A stretch of DNA of 64,000 nt from Neolewinella antarctica (GTDB lineage Bacteria > Bacteroidota > Bacteroidia > Chitinophagales > Saprospiraceae), in NCBI RefSeq assembly GCF_011927835.1, contig NZ_JAATJH010000001.1, positions 511,104 to 575,103 on the forward strand, written 5' to 3'. The notes under the pieces are model-generated. The model made no database searches. It saw nothing but the letters and a program-made list of their open reading frames with translations, and had not been told where the DNA came from. The position numbers and the translations under genes were made by a program. Below are positions 1-7,590 of this stretch, in pieces (position 1 is the stretch's first letter; the number at the start of each line of letters is the position of its first letter).

Positions 1-482
1 TGGTGAAAGACCAGGACATACCGGTAGAGGTGGTAGCGGATATCCGGCGACCGCAATACTTTCCGCTGCGCAAATTTCAGGGTATCGAAGTACTGCACCC
101 CCTCGAAGTTAGTGTGGCCGATCAGTCCGTTGAACTTACCAATGATGGCGTCCGTGTCGGTGTTGTCAATTTCAAAACTCGACAGAAATTCCTGGAGCCG
201 ACGCGAAACCAGCTGAACGTCGCCGTCTACCGACTCGGAACTAAGGGTCTCCCCGTTCACGTCCTGGCGAATGATCCCGTCCCGCACCCGAAAGGAAGCC
301 AGCGTTTCCAGCCCGATGATGGAATAGTAGTGTTCGTTGTCCCGCGACTCATTCGACTCCAGCAAAACCGGATCGGTAAAGTCATCGCGCAGGGCCAGGT
401 AAAGGAGGACGGGCGTGAGGTGATCCGCCGTCATCCGGGTTGTTTGGACGTTGATTTTGTGTTTGGGTGGGGAGCTGGTCAT
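1..482 (-). CDS. trpE: Anthranilate synthase component I, N-terminal part (runs off the left edge)
   Basis: About 160 codons are visible, reading leftward from an ATG at 482 and open to the window edge. TrpE uses chorismate and glutamine-derived ammonia to make anthranilate, the first step of tryptophan synthesis, together with the TrpG glutaminase. The visible part is the regulatory/N-terminal domain: a TPVLLYLALRD segment, then LLESNESRD, which carries the LLES element of the Trp feedback site, and IGHTNFEGVQYF, matching the family's FGYxxYDAVRYFE stretch. The catalytic chorismate-binding domain lies outside the window. A tryptophan leader peptide and terminator directly upstream strongly support trp rather than the related pabB. 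Confidence 0.88.
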   Translation of the reverse strand, partial: MTSSPPKHKINVQTTRMTADHLTPVLLYLALRDDFTDPVLLESNESRDNEHYYSIIGLETLASFRVRDGIIRQDVNGETLSSESVDGDVQLVSRRLQEFLSSFEIDNTDTDAIIGKFNGLIGHTNFEGVQYFDTLKFAQRKVLRSPDIRYHLYRYVLVFH

Positions 483-533
483 CTGGTTGGAGAATCTTAA
501 GGTCGGAAAACCCGCGCGGGCAAAAAAACGCAT

Positions 534-565
534 AAAAAAAGCCCGTCGGAGTTTACCGACGGGCT
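534..565 (-). terminator. trp attenuator terminator
   Basis: On the minus strand a perfect 10-bp stem, AGCCCGTCGG / CCGACGGGCT with a 6-nt loop, is followed directly by seven T residues. It sits between the leader peptide and trpE, so it is a conditional terminator and not the end of another gene. The hexamer CGGGCT of its 3' arm also occurs just after the two Trp codons of the leader (631-626) and could pair with the 5' arm as a competitor; this pairing is only a suggestion. Confidence 0.85.
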
Positions 566-610
566 AATTATTAGTTTTGTATCGTACAAAGCAGGGCCGC
601 ATCAGGTTAC

Positions 611-667
611 TCAGGAGTTGAGTTGAGCCCGCCACCAAAGGGAAATACTGCTGCGCTTGTTCTGCAT
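611..667 (-). CDS. trpL: trp operon leader peptide (18 aa, tandem Trp)
   Basis: A short frame reads MQNKRSSISLWWRAQLNS and stops at TGA (613-611). Two adjacent TGG codons lie at 637-632. It is followed by an intrinsic terminator and then by trpE, the classical order of a ribosome-mediated attenuator: stalling at the Trp codons when charged tRNA-Trp is scarce would favour read-through. The start codon lies 4 nt after a promoter-like box, so the message may begin at or next to the AUG. Confidence 0.82.
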   Translation of the reverse strand: MQNKRSSISLWWRAQLNS

Positions 668-671
668 GGCG

Positions 672-679
672 CTAAGGTA
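672..679 (-). promoter_or_regulatory. -7 promoter box of the trp leader
   Basis: TACCTTAG on the minus strand matches the Bacteroidota -7 element TAnnTTTG at seven of eight positions and ends 4 nt before the leader ATG. No clear -33 TTG was located. Confidence 0.5.
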
Positions 680-722
680 ACTACGGGGAATCGATTTATC
701 TAAATTCCGGTTAAAGTTGTTA

Positions 723-787
723 GCCACACAAACACAAAAGCACAGAAAAGCAAGTTCCATAATTTTGTATTTGTGTGTTTTTGTGGC
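723..787. repeat. Imperfect AT-rich inverted repeat
   Basis: Two 27-nt arms (723-749 and 761-787) match as inverted copies at about 20 of 27 positions. They are made of CACAAA/TTTGTG units. The structure lies in the spacer between the trp leader and the 3' end of the ion-channel gene. A similar A-rich CACAxAAG sequence occurs near 50755-50845. Confidence 0.5.
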
Positions 788-808
788 AGAAAATCCACCC
801 GGGAATGC

Positions 809-1594
809 CTAGGTGTTTTTCCCTTCGTCCCGCAAAGCCCGCACTTCCATAATCAATGCATCCACTTTAGCCTCTAACTCTTTGTTGTTGTCCATCATCA
901 TCTCGTCGATGAACACGGCATTGGCCAGGCTTAGTCCGAAGATTCCGCCCAGCACGACAACCACGACGAAGTAAAACCGCGTCAGCCCGATCATCGTATC
1001 CGACATCGGCGCGTCCGGATTATTGGTGATGGCGGCGGGAATCTCGTTCCATCCTTCCAGCGTAAACATCTGAAAAATACTGTAGATACTTACCAGCGGG
1101 TTGCCGAAGTACTCCGGCGCAATCCTGGCGTAAAAGTGGCAGGTGAGGATGGCCAGCATGAAGTTGAGGAACACGAGTGCCGCGAGCACGAAAATAGACG
1201 CTTTAATCGCCCGGCCGAGCCCCATCACGACCTGCTCGATGTTGGGGATGAACCGTAAAAACCGCACCAGGCGCACCAACCGGAACAGCCGCAACAATAT
1301 CAGCAAATTTGCCCCTTCCGGGACGGACATGAACGGCTCCGCAAATACGGGAAGACTACCGGCAACGATGATGAAGTCGAACCGATTCCAGGCCCCGGCA
1401 AAAAAGGTCTTTGGCTTCAGCACGGATAGCTTCACGATTAGTTCCACCACAAAAAACAGCAAGAAAAGCTGGTCCAGCAGTACGAGCCAGAAGTTGTTGC
1501 GCAACGACGGGAAGTAAAGCGCGAAGATGACCGCGGCGTTGAGGATGATGGCTACCAGCACGGCCCGTTCGTTGAGGAATAGTCGCTTTAGCAT
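809..1594 (-). CDS. Voltage-gated cation channel (BacNav/BacCav type)
   Basis: 261 aa, the usual length for a one-domain six-helix bacterial channel that tetramerises in the inner membrane. S1-S3 span roughly residues 11-90. S4 (about 96-115) carries arginines at every third position (102, 105, 108, 111, 114), the voltage sensor. S5 is near 131-155, the pore helix and selectivity filter FTLEGW at 177-182, and S6 at about 205-232. An acidic/leucine coiled coil (about 235-258) follows, as in NaChBac relatives. Sodium channels of this family usually have TLESW; glycine replaces serine here. It stands alone, with no partner gene, and begins at an ATG at 1594. The family is very likely; ion choice is open. 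Confidence 0.9.
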   Translation of the reverse strand: MLKRLFLNERAVLVAIILNAAVIFALYFPSLRNNFWLVLLDQLFLLFFVVELIVKLSVLKPKTFFAGAWNRFDFIIVAGSLPVFAEPFMSVPEGANLLILLRLFRLVRLVRFLRFIPNIEQVVMGLGRAIKASIFVLAALVFLNFMLAILTCHFYARIAPEYFGNPLVSIYSIFQMFTLEGWNEIPAAITNNPDAPMSDTMIGLTRFYFVVVVVLGGIFGLSLANAVFIDEMMMDNNKELEAKVDALIMEVRALRDEGKNT

Positions 1595-1782
1595 GAAGGG
1601 AACTTGGTCTGGTGGTTCGGTGGTCTGGTAGTCTCGGGGCGGCTCAGCGCCGGGCGAAGGTAATTATCACTCGGTGGTTGCTCCGTGCACTCGGTAATAA
1701 ATTGATCGGGGTTCACCACGAAGCAACTGACGGCTGGGCTGCAAATGAACTGAGCCTGGTGAAGAGACTTCCTGACGTGCCT

Positions 1783-1790
1783 TATCTTTA
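1783..1790 (+). promoter_or_regulatory. -7 box abutting the hydroxylase start
   Basis: TATCTTTA lies 4 nt before the ATG at 1795 and differs from TAnnTTTG at the last base only. The spacing predicts a transcript with little or no 5' leader. Confidence 0.45.
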
Positions 1791-1794
1791 AGCA

Positions 1795-2646
1795 ATGGAA
1801 GCGATCATCGATTATTTTACGAACATCCCCAGTAGCCACCGCACCCTGTTGCTCGTAGGCGGAATTACGGTCTTCTGGCTACTCGAAAGCGCCCTACCCT
1901 TATTCACGCACGAATACACGAAATGGAAGCACGCCGGGATCAACTTCTTTTTCACCTTCACGACGATCCTGGTCAATTTTTTCCTGGCCTTTATTCTCGT
2001 CTGGAGTAGCGACTGGGTCGTAGCGAACGAGTTTGGGCTGATGCAGTGGGTGTCGCTCCCCGTCGTCGTGGAGGCCGTGGCCGGCCTGATGCTGCTCGAC
2101 CTGATCGGTGCCTACGCCGCCCACTGGACCGAGCACCGCATCCCCGTGCTGTGGCGCTTCCACCTCGTGCACCATACGGATCAGCACGTCGACACGACTT
2201 CGGCCAACCGCCACCACCCCGGCGAAAGTGTGATTCGCTTTGTCTTTACCACGCTCGCTGTTTTCGTCGTCGGTGCCCCCATTTGGCTGGTGTTCGTCTA
2301 CCAAACCCTGAGCGCGCTACTCAGCCAGTTCAACCACGCCAACGTGACCGTCCCGGCCTGGATCCACAAATCGATCAGTTGGCTCGTCGTCACCCCCGAT
2401 ATGCACCGCGTGCACCACCACTACCAGCTTCCGCTGACGGACAGTAATTTCGGCAACATCTTCAGCTTTTGGGACCGCGTGTTCGGTACTTATCAGCAAG
2501 TTGACAACAGCCAACTTATCTACGGCGTGGACACGCACATGGACCACGATGACCACCAGAGCATCGCCCGGATGTTACGCATACCTTTCGATGGTAAACG
2601 CCAGCCGACTACGGCAGGCTCCCCCGCCACACCACCAGTCCACTAG
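1795..2646 (+). CDS. Sterol desaturase / fatty acid hydroxylase family membrane protein
   Basis: 283 aa with membrane segments near 17-35, 48-72, 88-108 and 150-175. The three histidine clusters that bind the di-iron centre are intact: H110xxxH114, H123xxH126H127 and H204xxH207H208. Members of this superfamily hydroxylate or desaturate lipid carbons using O2. The substrate cannot be read from the sequence; sterols are unlikely in this phylum, and a fatty-acid, lipid or carotenoid substrate is more plausible. Its last 38 bases overlap the end of the convergent DUF1015 gene. Confidence 0.87.
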   Translation: MEAIIDYFTNIPSSHRTLLLVGGITVFWLLESALPLFTHEYTKWKHAGINFFFTFTTILVNFFLAFILVWSSDWVVANEFGLMQWVSLPVVVEAVAGLMLLDLIGAYAAHWTEHRIPVLWRFHLVHHTDQHVDTTSANRHHPGESVIRFVFTTLAVFVVGAPIWLVFVYQTLSALLSQFNHANVTVPAWIHKSISWLVVTPDMHRVHHHYQLPLTDSNFGNIFSFWDRVFGTYQQVDNSQLIYGVDTHMDHDDHQSIARMLRIPFDGKRQPTTAGSPATPPVH

Positions 2647-3679
2647 GCACGCGGGGCATGAACCGCGTGCTTTTGGGGGGCAGTAAGCGGTTAGCCGCGA
2701 TCTCAGCGAAGAATAATTCGGGCGTGACGGCGCTCCCGGCAAACGTCAGGACGCTCGCGTCTTTAAGGTCAAGTAAACCATTGGGCAAGGTATCCACCGG
2801 TTCGTTTGTCAGCCGAGGATCGGTGCTGGCGTTTTCAATCCCAAATATTTCTTTAAGCACGACTTGCACCATCCAGGCCATCGGGGTGGTAAAGTTATCG
2901 TCGCCGGTGCGGCGGGTCAGTTGGTAGTGCTTGCCCCGGTAGGTCATCAGCCACTGATTGACGTCGGTCGGAGCGACGGGTCGTGCGATTTCGCTGACGG
3001 TAAAGAACGCCGCGAGTTGCGAAAGCAAGTCTTGAACCGGCCCCGAAAAGTCGTTGAGCTGTCGTAAGAATATGCCAATCGACAACTCCCGCGCCGCAAC
3101 GATGCAGACCGGTACTTGCCGAAACTCGGGTCGGCCGGTTGCGGCCAGGCGGGCGTGGGTTTCCGCGCGGTGGTGACCGTCGGCGATGGCCAAGCCGTTC
3201 AGCTTACTCAGATCCAGACCCGTGGTCGACCTATTGCCCCTTAGTGCAAATTCTCGCAGCCAGTAGTCCGTGTCGGTACCGTAGAATGACGTTTCGGCGC
3301 CGGTGGGGCCGTAGTTTTTCGCTAATTGTTGCCAGACTCCGGTTAAGTCGTCGGCGGTAATCAGCACGGGTTTGCCCAGTGCACCGCGGTCTTCCGTGAC
3401 CAATTTTTTCTGGCGGGCCAGGCGGGCGGCCAGGGTGCTTTCGTGAGGCCTAATCGTGCCGGATGAAAAGGCGCTAGCGGGCACGAGCCCACATATGCCC
3501 CGACTAGTACATCCCGTCAGTTGCTCCTTCATTTTGAGTTCGGCGAAGGTGCCCGGTGCGCTCGCAGTCAATTGCTTGGGTGGCACGAGGTGAACGCCAT
3601 TTCTGGTGCTGGGTAAAGCATCTACTTGCCCGGATGGCGGACGATAAAACACGGGGAAGGGACGTAACGCTAGGGGCAT
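2609..3679 (-). CDS. DUF1015 family protein
   Basis: 356 aa, somewhat shorter than the roughly 400 aa common in the family. It carries the family marks IADGHHRAETHARLA at about residues 165-180 and a C-terminal LPPKSTRFMPRVPSGLVV. The family is widespread but its reaction is unknown; the conserved GHHR suggests a nucleotide- or phosphate-handling site (inference). The ATG at 3679 follows a TACCTTTC promoter-like box by 18 nt, directly after the upstream glycosyltransferase, so it may have its own promoter. The 3' end overlaps the facing hydroxylase gene by 38 bp. Confidence 0.8.
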   Translation of the reverse strand: MPLALRPFPVFYRPPSGQVDALPSTRNGVHLVPPKQLTASAPGTFAELKMKEQLTGCTSRGICGLVPASAFSSGTIRPHESTLAARLARQKKLVTEDRGALGKPVLITADDLTGVWQQLAKNYGPTGAETSFYGTDTDYWLREFALRGNRSTTGLDLSKLNGLAIADGHHRAETHARLAATGRPEFRQVPVCIVAARELSIGIFLRQLNDFSGPVQDLLSQLAAFFTVSEIARPVAPTDVNQWLMTYRGKHYQLTRRTGDDNFTTPMAWMVQVVLKEIFGIENASTDPRLTNEPVDTLPNGLLDLKDASVLTFAGSAVTPELFFAEIAANRLLPPKSTRFMPRVPSGLVVWRGSLP

Positions 3680-3712
3680 AAAAAGACTGCTGGGCCGGAA
3701 AGGTACTCGTTT

Positions 3713-4912
3713 TCAATAAGTCCGTCCTTTCCAGTCGGCCCGTAAGCCAAGCAGCGCGGCACTACCCACCGCGACGAGAAAAAACGGATACAGCAGGGCG
3801 GATTTTAGATAAGCCGACGTATCCAGCTTTTTGCCGTAGTGCTGGTGGATCGCCCGCAAGTTCAGCCAGTCCACGACCGCCTTGCAGCTCCACAAAATAA
3901 GTAAGGGGGCGACGGAGCGCAGGTGCAGGGAGATTGGGATGAGCGCGAGCAGACTGAGGCAAGTCAAAAAAGTCAGTGCCTGGGCGAATTTTAGTTCTTG
4001 CGCCTGGTAATGACCGGCTTTGCCCGCCCACCGGAGCCGCTGGCGCCAGAGCGCCCGCCACCCGGCAACGGGTCTGGTCGTCACGACCGGACCGTTCCCG
4101 AGCCACTTAAAACTACCGGCGGGAAAATGATTGGTGAATTTGTGCAGCAACAAGACGTCGTCACCGCTCGGCAAGTGGTCCACGCCCGCGTAGCCGCCCA
4201 CGGCTTCGAAAGCACTTTTTCGGAAAGCGAAACAAGCTCCGTTAGCCAGCGTCGGGGTGCCCTTCGCGATCGAGGTGGCGGTGAGAAATTGGTAGGCGGT
4301 GAGGTCCAGCGCCTGGAATTGGTCGCAGAAAGTTCGTTCGGGGGCGATCCACACCGGGCCGCACACGATGTCCGTACCGGGTTGGAATTGGTTGACTACT
4401 CGCGCTAGCCAGCCGGGTGGTGGCAGGCAGTCGGCATCGGTGGTTAAGATGACGTCCGAGTCCGTGTTCGCGATACCGTAGTTCAGGGCCGCTTTCTTGT
4501 GGGCGACAACCAACTTGCCGGCCAGGTGATCTCGTAAACTCAAAAGCTTTACGGCACGGTTGGTATTGAGGTAGAAGTTCGCGCTCACTTCGCTCTGTTC
4601 ACCCACCTTCCCGGCACCCGCGCTCGCGCAAAATTCCCTAACTAGTTCTGGCCCACCATCGTCAGAGTGATCATCTACGAGAATAATATCGAGCTTGTTA
4701 TCGAGAAAATTCTGGTTGAGTAAAGCATTCAATAATTTAGTCAGGTTATCCCCCTCGTTACGGTAAGGGATAATCACCGCCAGGGATAAGTTTGTTTTGG
4801 CGATGGATGTGCTTCCGCCTAACTGTGATTGCCAAGCACGATAATTCTTCCACTGCCAGACGCAATAGGTAAAAACACAAATCGTGATGGGTGCGGTCAG
4901 AAAAAAATGCAA
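3713..4912 (-). CDS. Membrane glycosyltransferase family 2
   Basis: 399 aa. An N-terminal membrane segment (1-20) is followed by a GT-A domain: AVIIPYRNEGDN, the nucleotide-site VDDHSDDGG, the metal-binding TDADC, and the acceptor-side QRLRWAGK (QxxRW) typical of processive or lipid-acceptor GT2 enzymes. Three or four membrane helices close the protein. It probably transfers a sugar onto a lipid or polysaccharide at the inner membrane; donor and acceptor are unknown. The likely start is TTG at 4912, since no ATG is in range. It follows the small membrane protein gene by 6 nt, implying co-transcription. A copy of the 17-bp dispersed repeat lies in its coding sequence. Confidence 0.87.
   Translation of the reverse strand: MHFFLTAPITICVFTYCVWQWKNYRAWQSQLGGSTSIAKTNLSLAVIIPYRNEGDNLTKLLNALLNQNFLDNKLDIILVDDHSDDGGPELVREFCASAGAGKVGEQSEVSANFYLNTNRAVKLLSLRDHLAGKLVVAHKKAALNYGIANTDSDVILTTDADCLPPPGWLARVVNQFQPGTDIVCGPVWIAPERTFCDQFQALDLTAYQFLTATSIAKGTPTLANGACFAFRKSAFEAVGGYAGVDHLPSGDDVLLLHKFTNHFPAGSFKWLGNGPVVTTRPVAGWRALWRQRLRWAGKAGHYQAQELKFAQALTFLTCLSLLALIPISLHLRSVAPLLILWSCKAVVDWLNLRAIHQHYGKKLDTSAYLKSALLYPFFLVAVGSAALLGLRADWKGRTY
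4614..4630 (+). repeat. Dispersed 17-bp repeat, copy 1 (in the GT2 gene)
   Basis: GCACCCGCGCTCGCGCA, two differences from the consensus GCACCCGCGnCCGCGCC. Read on the minus strand it encodes part of an Ala-Ser-Ala-Gly-Ala-Gly stretch. Confidence 0.6.
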
Positions 4913-4918
4913 GGAGAC

Positions 4919-5407
4919 CTAGTCGAAAAGCTCATCGTAGCCCGTGTCCTTACCGCGGCGCGACGCACTGGGTTGGGGAGCCGGGGGTAGTTCCTCGTAG
5001 GGTGTGTCCAGATCGAGCGGCTTCTCGGAAACGTCCTCGAAATCAACCCACTTGCCATTGACCTGCTCGTCCATTTCGCGGCGGCGGTCTTTGACCTTTT
5101 TCTTGAAAAGCGCCATACCCAATAAGTAAAGGGCGACGATGGGAAAGAATACTACGCTCGCAATACCGGCGGCAACGCCGTAAATCCAGTTGCGCTGGAA
5201 AAGTCGTTTGAGCATTCCGAGGAAACCCAGGAACACCTGGTGATCGATTACGAGCGAAGCAATGAACAGCAGTGGAGCCACGTAGATGATCACGTCAAAT
5301 ACGAAACCCAGCACCTGGAAAATGACGTAAACGACGGCCAGCACCACCATAATACTGCCGACCGTGCGCAGGGTCGAACCACCGGTTGATGAATTGGATG
5401 AAGCCAT
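4919..5407 (-). CDS. Small membrane protein, function unknown
   Basis: 162 aa from the ATG at 5407; an extension to 5434 would need a TTG. A short polar N-terminus precedes two hydrophobic blocks (about 17-55 and 75-105) that could form three or four helices. After them come a basic KKKVKDRRRE stretch and an acidic, proline-rich cytoplasmic tail ending in DELFD. I recognise no catalytic motif. It lies immediately upstream of the glycosyltransferase and probably shares its transcript, so a supporting role in envelope glycan synthesis is possible but only a guess from position. Confidence 0.65.
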   Translation of the reverse strand: MASSNSSTGGSTLRTVGSIMVVLAVVYVIFQVLGFVFDVIIYVAPLLFIASLVIDHQVFLGFLGMLKRLFQRNWIYGVAAGIASVVFFPIVALYLLGMALFKKKVKDRRREMDEQVNGKWVDFEDVSEKPLDLDTPYEELPPAPQPSASRRGKDTGYDELFD

Positions 5408-5567
5408 GGGTAATTGAGATTTGTTGCCCTTCAAGAACCGTAAAAACAGCGGCAGGTTGTTAACGGCGTGGTAAGATGCGGCGAGTATTCGTCCAACGTG
5501 GTCATTTGGCCGTCTTATGTGCGTCGCCGACCGACCGGCGGTTACCTTAATTTGTAAATTTACGTCG

Positions 5568-6920
5568 ATGGTCTACTTACGCTTACTCCTCTGTGCTTTC
5601 TTTACCCTCCCCCTACTGGCGCAGCCGTCTCAGCTAACGGTGACGGCATCCGGCTGCAAAGCACTGTACGTATACCAGTTTAACGGTTCGAGCTTTGACA
5701 CCGAAGCCGATTTTACCAAGGCGCCCGACGGTTCTTTCAGTTTGTCACTAGATTACCCGGAGGCTAAATTTCGCTACGTCGGTCCTAAGCCCGGCGACGC
5801 CCTTCCGGTCATCATTCAACCCGGCGAGGAACTGACCATCATTGGTAATTGTGGTAGGCTACGCAGCGCGACGGTCAGTAATTCGCCCGTCAACGATCGC
5901 TACCAAGCGTTGAAGCGCACCTTCCAGGAACACAACGGTCAGGCCACCACCGCAAGCCGCGCCCACCAGATCGCGCAGCGTAGTGGCGACTCCACGGCGA
6001 TGGCCACCCAACTGACTGCCTTACGCGCCATCGACGCGCGCAAGCTCGCTACCCTTACGGAGCTAACGATCGCTCATCCGATCCTCGGACGCATCGCTGC
6101 ACTCAACACCTACCAGAGTTTCCTGACAGCCAACGGGGGCCGCTTCCCCAGCGAGTTGGATTACTTCATCAATACCTACTTCCAGTACGTTGACTTTCAG
6201 GACAGTAGCTACAACGACTTACCCTGGACGTACGAGGGTAGCCGAAATTTCGTGACTACGCTCGCCGGCGCGATCAAGGGGGAACAGCTTGCGGATATTC
6301 TGCTACAAGTTTACGAGCAGTGGCCGGCGGGTGGCAACGCTCGCTTATTTGCCCTCAGTGGTGCTTTCGCCACCCTCGCCCAGCAGAAGCACCCCGCCGC
6401 CGTCAAGCTTGCGGACGTGATCGTTCGGGACTATGCAGCAACTAACCCCGCCGCCGTGCAGCAGGTCAAGCAGCAGTCGGGCGGGCTGCGCACTTTTGCC
6501 GTTGGTGCGCAGGCACCGGATTTTTCCGGGCCGAATCCGGCGGGAGAAGAAGTTTCGCTGGCGAGCCTGCGCGGTAAGGTCGTGCTTATTGATTTTTGGG
6601 CGAGTTGGTGCGGCCCCTGCCGGCGAGAAAACCCGAACGTGGTCAAGGTGTACGATGCGTATAAGGATAAAGGGTTCGAAATCCTGGCCGTCAGCCTGGA
6701 TTCGAAGCGCGAACGCTGGCTCAAGGCGATTGCGGATGATAAACTCGGTTGGCTCCACGTATCCGAGTTGAAGGGATGGAGTGGCAGCATTTCGCGTCAG
6801 TACGGCGTCAGTAGCATTCCGCAGACCGTGCTGCTCGACGCGGAAGGTCGTATCCTTGCCCGAAATTTGCGTGGCCCCGCGCTCGAGCGGAAACTCGCCG
6901 AAGTATTTGTGGGAAAATAG
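5568..6920 (+). CDS. Secreted thioredoxin-like (TlpA/ResA family) protein
   Basis: 450 aa from the ATG at 5568, which starts a clean signal peptide ending near LLAQP. The middle part (about 20-300) is a poorly conserved region like the DUF4369-type N-terminal halves of Bacteroidota thiol-disulfide proteins. The C-terminal thioredoxin fold starts near 310 (APDFSGPN...LRGKVVLIDFWASWCGPCRREN) with CGPC at 348-351 and a cis-proline segment SSIPQTVLLD. It probably reduces periplasmic disulfides. A longer reading from 5517 has no signal-peptide character and runs through a promoter-like TTAATTTG, so it is not preferred. Confidence 0.85.
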   Translation: MVYLRLLLCAFFTLPLLAQPSQLTVTASGCKALYVYQFNGSSFDTEADFTKAPDGSFSLSLDYPEAKFRYVGPKPGDALPVIIQPGEELTIIGNCGRLRSATVSNSPVNDRYQALKRTFQEHNGQATTASRAHQIAQRSGDSTAMATQLTALRAIDARKLATLTELTIAHPILGRIAALNTYQSFLTANGGRFPSELDYFINTYFQYVDFQDSSYNDLPWTYEGSRNFVTTLAGAIKGEQLADILLQVYEQWPAGGNARLFALSGAFATLAQQKHPAAVKLADVIVRDYAATNPAAVQQVKQQSGGLRTFAVGAQAPDFSGPNPAGEEVSLASLRGKVVLIDFWASWCGPCRRENPNVVKVYDAYKDKGFEILAVSLDSKRERWLKAIADDKLGWLHVSELKGWSGSISRQYGVSSIPQTVLLDAEGRILARNLRGPALERKLAEVFVGK

Positions 6921-6951
6921 CGTTCGGTTATTCCCGGACTTTGCTTCCACT

Positions 6952-6959
6952 TACTTTTG
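6952..6959 (+). promoter_or_regulatory. -7 box of lspA
   Basis: TACTTTTG is a perfect TAnnTTTG match, 42 nt before the ATG at 7002. A TTG codon that could extend the frame lies inside this box, which argues for the ATG start. Confidence 0.65.
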
Positions 6960-7001
6960 CGCCCAACCCCGCCGCACAAGACTGCACTAATTCTTTCCGA
7001 C

Positions 7002-7520
7002 ATGACTAAATTCAAAGCCAGAATAGTTCCCGTAGCCATCGCGATCGTAGTCACGGTTTTACTGGACCAGTGGACTAAGCAGCTCGCCATCGAGCACCTG
7101 CTGGGGCAGCCGGATCATTTGTTCTTCGGTGAGTTATTTCGGTTGACGTTCGTCCGGAACACCGGCGCTTTTCTTTCCCTCGGTTCGGACTTGGGTCCCA
7201 TTTTCAGAACCTTACTGTTAGAAGTTTTTCCGGCCGCGCTCTTGGTCGCGCTACTCTACTACATTTTTAAGGAGCGCCACCTCAACAAGTGGCAGGTAGT
7301 TGCCCTGGCGCTCATCGTGGGCGGTGGCCTGAGCAACATCGTGGACCGGCTGCTATTCGGCCACGTCGTCGACATGCTCCACATGAAAGCTTTTGGTCTA
7401 CAAACCGGTATTTTCAACGTTGCGGACATGGCCATCATGGCGGGCATGTTCATCATGCTACCCTTTGCGTTCAGGGATGAACCGGTAGCGGAGCCCGGGG
7501 CGGAAGAGGCGAAAGGATAA
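7002..7520 (+). CDS. lspA: Signal peptidase II (prolipoprotein signal peptidase)
   Basis: 172 aa, normal for LspA, an inner-membrane aspartyl protease that cleaves diacylglyceryl-prolipoproteins. Four membrane helices are visible. Diagnostic motifs are LDQWTKQLA near the N-terminus, FVRNTGAFLSLG, NIVDRLLFGHVVDML with the first catalytic Asp, and FNVADMAIMAG with the second. The ATG at 7002 is preferred because a perfect promoter box sits upstream at 6952-6959. The following receptor gene begins about 70 nt downstream and might be co-transcribed. Confidence 0.93.
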   Translation: MTKFKARIVPVAIAIVVTVLLDQWTKQLAIEHLLGQPDHLFFGELFRLTFVRNTGAFLSLGSDLGPIFRTLLLEVFPAALLVALLYYIFKERHLNKWQVVALALIVGGGLSNIVDRLLFGHVVDMLHMKAFGLQTGIFNVADMAIMAGMFIMLPFAFRDEPVAEPGAEEAKG

Positions 7521-7590
7521 AGTGAAGCTTAGAGCGTGTTGGGACTTGACGTCGTCCCCCCCGGCCGAGATGATCAAAACTTCCCCGCAA

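Noticed and set aside
3-500. A 165-aa frame on the + strand
   Set aside because: It is antisense to the trpE start. The minus-strand frame has clear TrpE motifs and a trp leader upstream.
1588-1839. An 83-aa minus-strand frame between the channel and hydroxylase genes
   Set aside because: It overlaps the hydroxylase start and promoter box, and its composition looks like random sequence.
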